Shown piece by piece: positions 7,871 to 8,988 of a stretch of DNA of 8,988 bases. The stretch spans positions 1-8,988 of the forward strand of contig JAKOSS010000330.1 of NCBI GenBank assembly GCA_029777145.1, read 5' to 3'. The translations under genes were made by a program, and so were the position numbers. Numbering within the stretch: the stretch's first letter is position 1; each line of letters starts with the position of its first letter. A model generated the notes under the pieces. The model made no database searches and was not told where the DNA came from. It was given only the letters and a program-made list of their open reading frames with translations. This stretch comes from Acidobacteriota bacterium. GTDB taxonomy: Bacteria > Acidobacteriota > Blastocatellia > Pyrinomonadales > Pyrinomonadaceae.

Positions 7871-7892
7871 AGAGGACGCCGGCGCGTCCTCT
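7871..7892. terminator. Hairpin between convergent genes
   Basis: AGAGGACGC (7871-7879) and GCGTCCTCT (7884-7892) form a perfect 9-bp, GC-rich stem with a CGGC loop. The hairpin fills the 29-base gap between the mntP stop (7866-7868) and the stop of the convergent gene (7900-7898). It can act in both directions. Neither strand has a proper T-tract after the stem, so termination may be weak or depend on a factor, or the hairpin may mainly protect the 3' ends. Confidence 0.7.
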
Positions 7893-7897
7893 CAAAC

Positions 7898-8782
7898 TCA
7901 AACTCCCAACATCCTTTTCAATTGCGGATCGATCCCGTACTTCTTGTAATACTCGGATCGCTGGCCCGCCAGCGCCGTAAGTTTCTGTCCGGTGAAACGA
8001 TGGACCTCGCGGAATTTCGGATGAGCCGCGAGTTTGTCGAGGATCTTCCGAAGCGCTTCCATCACGCCCGCAACGAACATCTTCGCTGACGGCATATCGG
8101 CGACGGAGATCCTGCCTTTCTCATAATCCAGCGACATCAGGAACGGGTAATCCGCGCAAATCTCCATGCAGGCCTTTTGATAGGCACCGGCAAAGTTGAG
8201 TTTGGCCATCGAGAGAGCGCGATCGGCGGTGCCGAGAAGTTCGCCGACCAACTTCAAAAGGAACTTCGCTTCTTCCGGAGAAAGCGACTTTTGTTTGGCC
8301 TTTGCCTCGACGTGGTTCGAAAACTCGAACGGCAGATTCGGCAAAGACGGTTTTGCCGGCTGCTGGATCGGTTCGGCGATCGAATGCGCGATGTTGCCGT
8401 TGCCGAAAAGATCGATCGGAGCCGGCGATCCGTTTGACGCCGCGGACGCCTTCGGCAACGGAGCGATTTCGACGTCGTCAAAGACCTCGACGACCGGTTC
8501 GATCTCCGCGACGTTCTGGAAAACGTTGATGATCCCGCCCGGTTCACGCGATCTGATCAAAATTCGCTGCAGCGCTTCATCGCCTTCCGCGACACGTCCG
8601 GCGATCTGGTCGTACTCTCGCACGCTCATCTGATTTTCGGCCGACAGAAAGATGTCTGCCTCATATCCGCTGAGTTCGATCCGGACCCTTCCGGCGAACT
8701 GGCGGCGACGCAAATAACGGATCAACGCGGGCAGGTTTACAAACGACGTATCTAGATTTTCGTGTATCGGACGGCTTTTCAT
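7898..8782 (-). CDS. Cytoplasmic protein of unknown function, PATAN/DUF4388-like N-terminus
   Basis: I do not recognise this 294-residue protein. It has no signal peptide or membrane segment. Residues about 8-90 form a small alpha/beta domain (LDTSFVNLPALIRYLRRRQF, then GRVRIELSGYEADIFLS). This is loosely like PATAN/DUF4388 domains found with bacterial signalling and gliding proteins. Residues about 91-165 are a low-complexity Pro/Ala/Glu linker. Residues about 166-294 are mostly helical and likely a separate domain (SPEEAKFLLKLVGELLGTAD; AYQKACMEICADYPFL; KFREVHRFTGQKL). The frame is open to a GTG at 8824. The ATG at 8782 is preferred because the promoter candidate would start transcription about 12 bases from the GTG, and the conserved-looking domain begins just after the ATG. 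It converges on mntP and is divergent from the permease gene. A regulatory or scaffold role is only a guess. Confidence 0.8.
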   Translation of the reverse strand: MKSRPIHENLDTSFVNLPALIRYLRRRQFAGRVRIELSGYEADIFLSAENQMSVREYDQIAGRVAEGDEALQRILIRSREPGGIINVFQNVAEIEPVVEVFDDVEIAPLPKASAASNGSPAPIDLFGNGNIAHSIAEPIQQPAKPSLPNLPFEFSNHVEAKAKQKSLSPEEAKFLLKLVGELLGTADRALSMAKLNFAGAYQKACMEICADYPFLMSLDYEKGRISVADMPSAKMFVAGVMEALRKILDKLAAHPKFREVHRFTGQKLTALAGQRSEYYKKYGIDPQLKRMLGV

Positions 8783-8842
8783 TTCGATGCAAAAAATGGT
8801 TCGATTCCGGCTCTTTGGAAGCACTTTCGCCGCAAGTAAAAA

Positions 8843-8871
8843 ATACTAATAAGCAGTGGTTTCCATTGCAA
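8843..8871 (-). promoter_or_regulatory. Promoter candidate for the 294-residue protein gene
   Basis: On the minus strand, TTGCAA (8871-8866) and TAGTAT (8848-8843) are 17 bases apart; each matches four of six consensus bases. Transcription would start near 8836, leaving a leader of about 54 bases before the ATG at 8782. The shifted hexamer TATTAG is an alternative -10. Confidence 0.4.
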
Positions 8872-8872
8872 C

Positions 8873-8893
8873 TTTTGCCGAATTCGGTCAAAA
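8873..8893. promoter_or_regulatory. Operator-like dyad in the second divergent intergenic region
   Basis: The exact 10-bp palindrome CCGAATTCGG (8878-8887) is flanked by TTTTG (8873-8877) and, after one extra T, CAAAA (8889-8893). The arms are complementary apart from that single-base bulge. It lies one base upstream of the -35 hexamer of the 294-residue protein gene and 43 bases before the permease ATG. A dimeric repressor or activator could bind here and control both genes. Confidence 0.45.
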
Positions 8894-8935
8894 TTCGCAC
8901 AGTTCACACCAAAACACGCCGGAATCTACAACAAT

Positions 8936-8988
8936 ATGAATCTTTTTCGGACAAAATCCATTTCCCAGATTCAGTCGGACGCGGCTGC
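8936..8988 (+). CDS. Probable APC-family amino acid permease, N-terminus only
   Basis: From the ATG at 8936, seventeen codons read MNLFRTKSISQIQSDAA before the window ends. This matches the usual cytoplasmic N-terminus of bacterial APC-superfamily cationic amino acid or general amino acid permeases, which begin with M-x-LFRxKSI or similar before the first membrane helix. No membrane segment is in view, so the call rests on a short motif recalled from the family. There is no clear Shine-Dalgarno site. The gene is divergent from the 294-residue protein gene, with the dyad at 8873-8893 between them. Confidence 0.55.
   Translation, partial: MNLFRTKSISQIQSDAA

Noticed and set aside
1..8988. CRISPR array, tRNA, insertion sequence, toxin-antitoxin or defence island
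   Set aside because: I found no spaced repeats, cloverleaf, transposase motifs, terminal inverted repeats or small paired genes.

Overview
This window looks like chromosomal DNA from a moderately GC-rich, Gram-negative environmental bacterium. The best guess is Acidobacteriota, class Blastocatellia (Pyrinomonadales-like). That guess is inference from architecture: very long secreted proteins mixing FG-GAP repeats of the DFDGDGKSDLAVFRPS type with carboxypeptidase-regulatory-like and SdrD B-like modules, almost no Shine-Dalgarno sites, and a small MntP. I see no rRNA, tRNA, CRISPR array, insertion sequence or phage gene. This reads as an ordinary chromosomal segment.

Layout from left to right. 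(1) At positions 1-33, minus strand, there is the possible first 11 codons of an off-window gene with a good ribosome binding site. (2) At 141-3884, minus strand, a 1247-residue exported multidomain protein ends in six FG-GAP/VCBS-type calcium-loop repeats. (3) A 239-bp divergent intergenic region (3885-4123) carries back-to-back promoter candidates, a 13-bp palindrome inside one promoter spacer, and a short inverted and direct repeat cluster. (4) At 4124-7228, plus strand, a 1034-residue exported SdrD B-like protein follows. Its second SdrD B-like module appears to be split by an inserted beta-sandwich domain. (5) A strong intrinsic terminator lies at 7252-7286. (6) mntP, a manganese efflux pump, is at 7317-7868 with an extended -10 element almost touching its start codon. 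(7) A hairpin sits between convergent genes at 7871-7892. (8) At 7898-8782, minus strand, is a 294-residue cytoplasmic protein of unknown function. (9) A second divergent promoter region contains a near-perfect 21-bp dyad. (10) At 8936, plus strand, is the first 17 codons of a probable APC-family amino acid permease, cut by the window edge.

How the genes relate: the two large exported proteins are divergent and share one short control region, so they may be co-regulated surface or secreted proteins. Both have mosaic adhesin-like architectures, yet neither ends in a recognisable sortase, PEP-CTERM or hydrophobic anchor. mntP is insulated by terminators on both sides and is probably a single-gene unit. 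The 294-residue protein and the permease form a second divergent pair. I did not find a convincing new multi-gene system. The observations most worth checking are the domain insertion, the two operator-like palindromes and the probable leaderless mntP mRNA.
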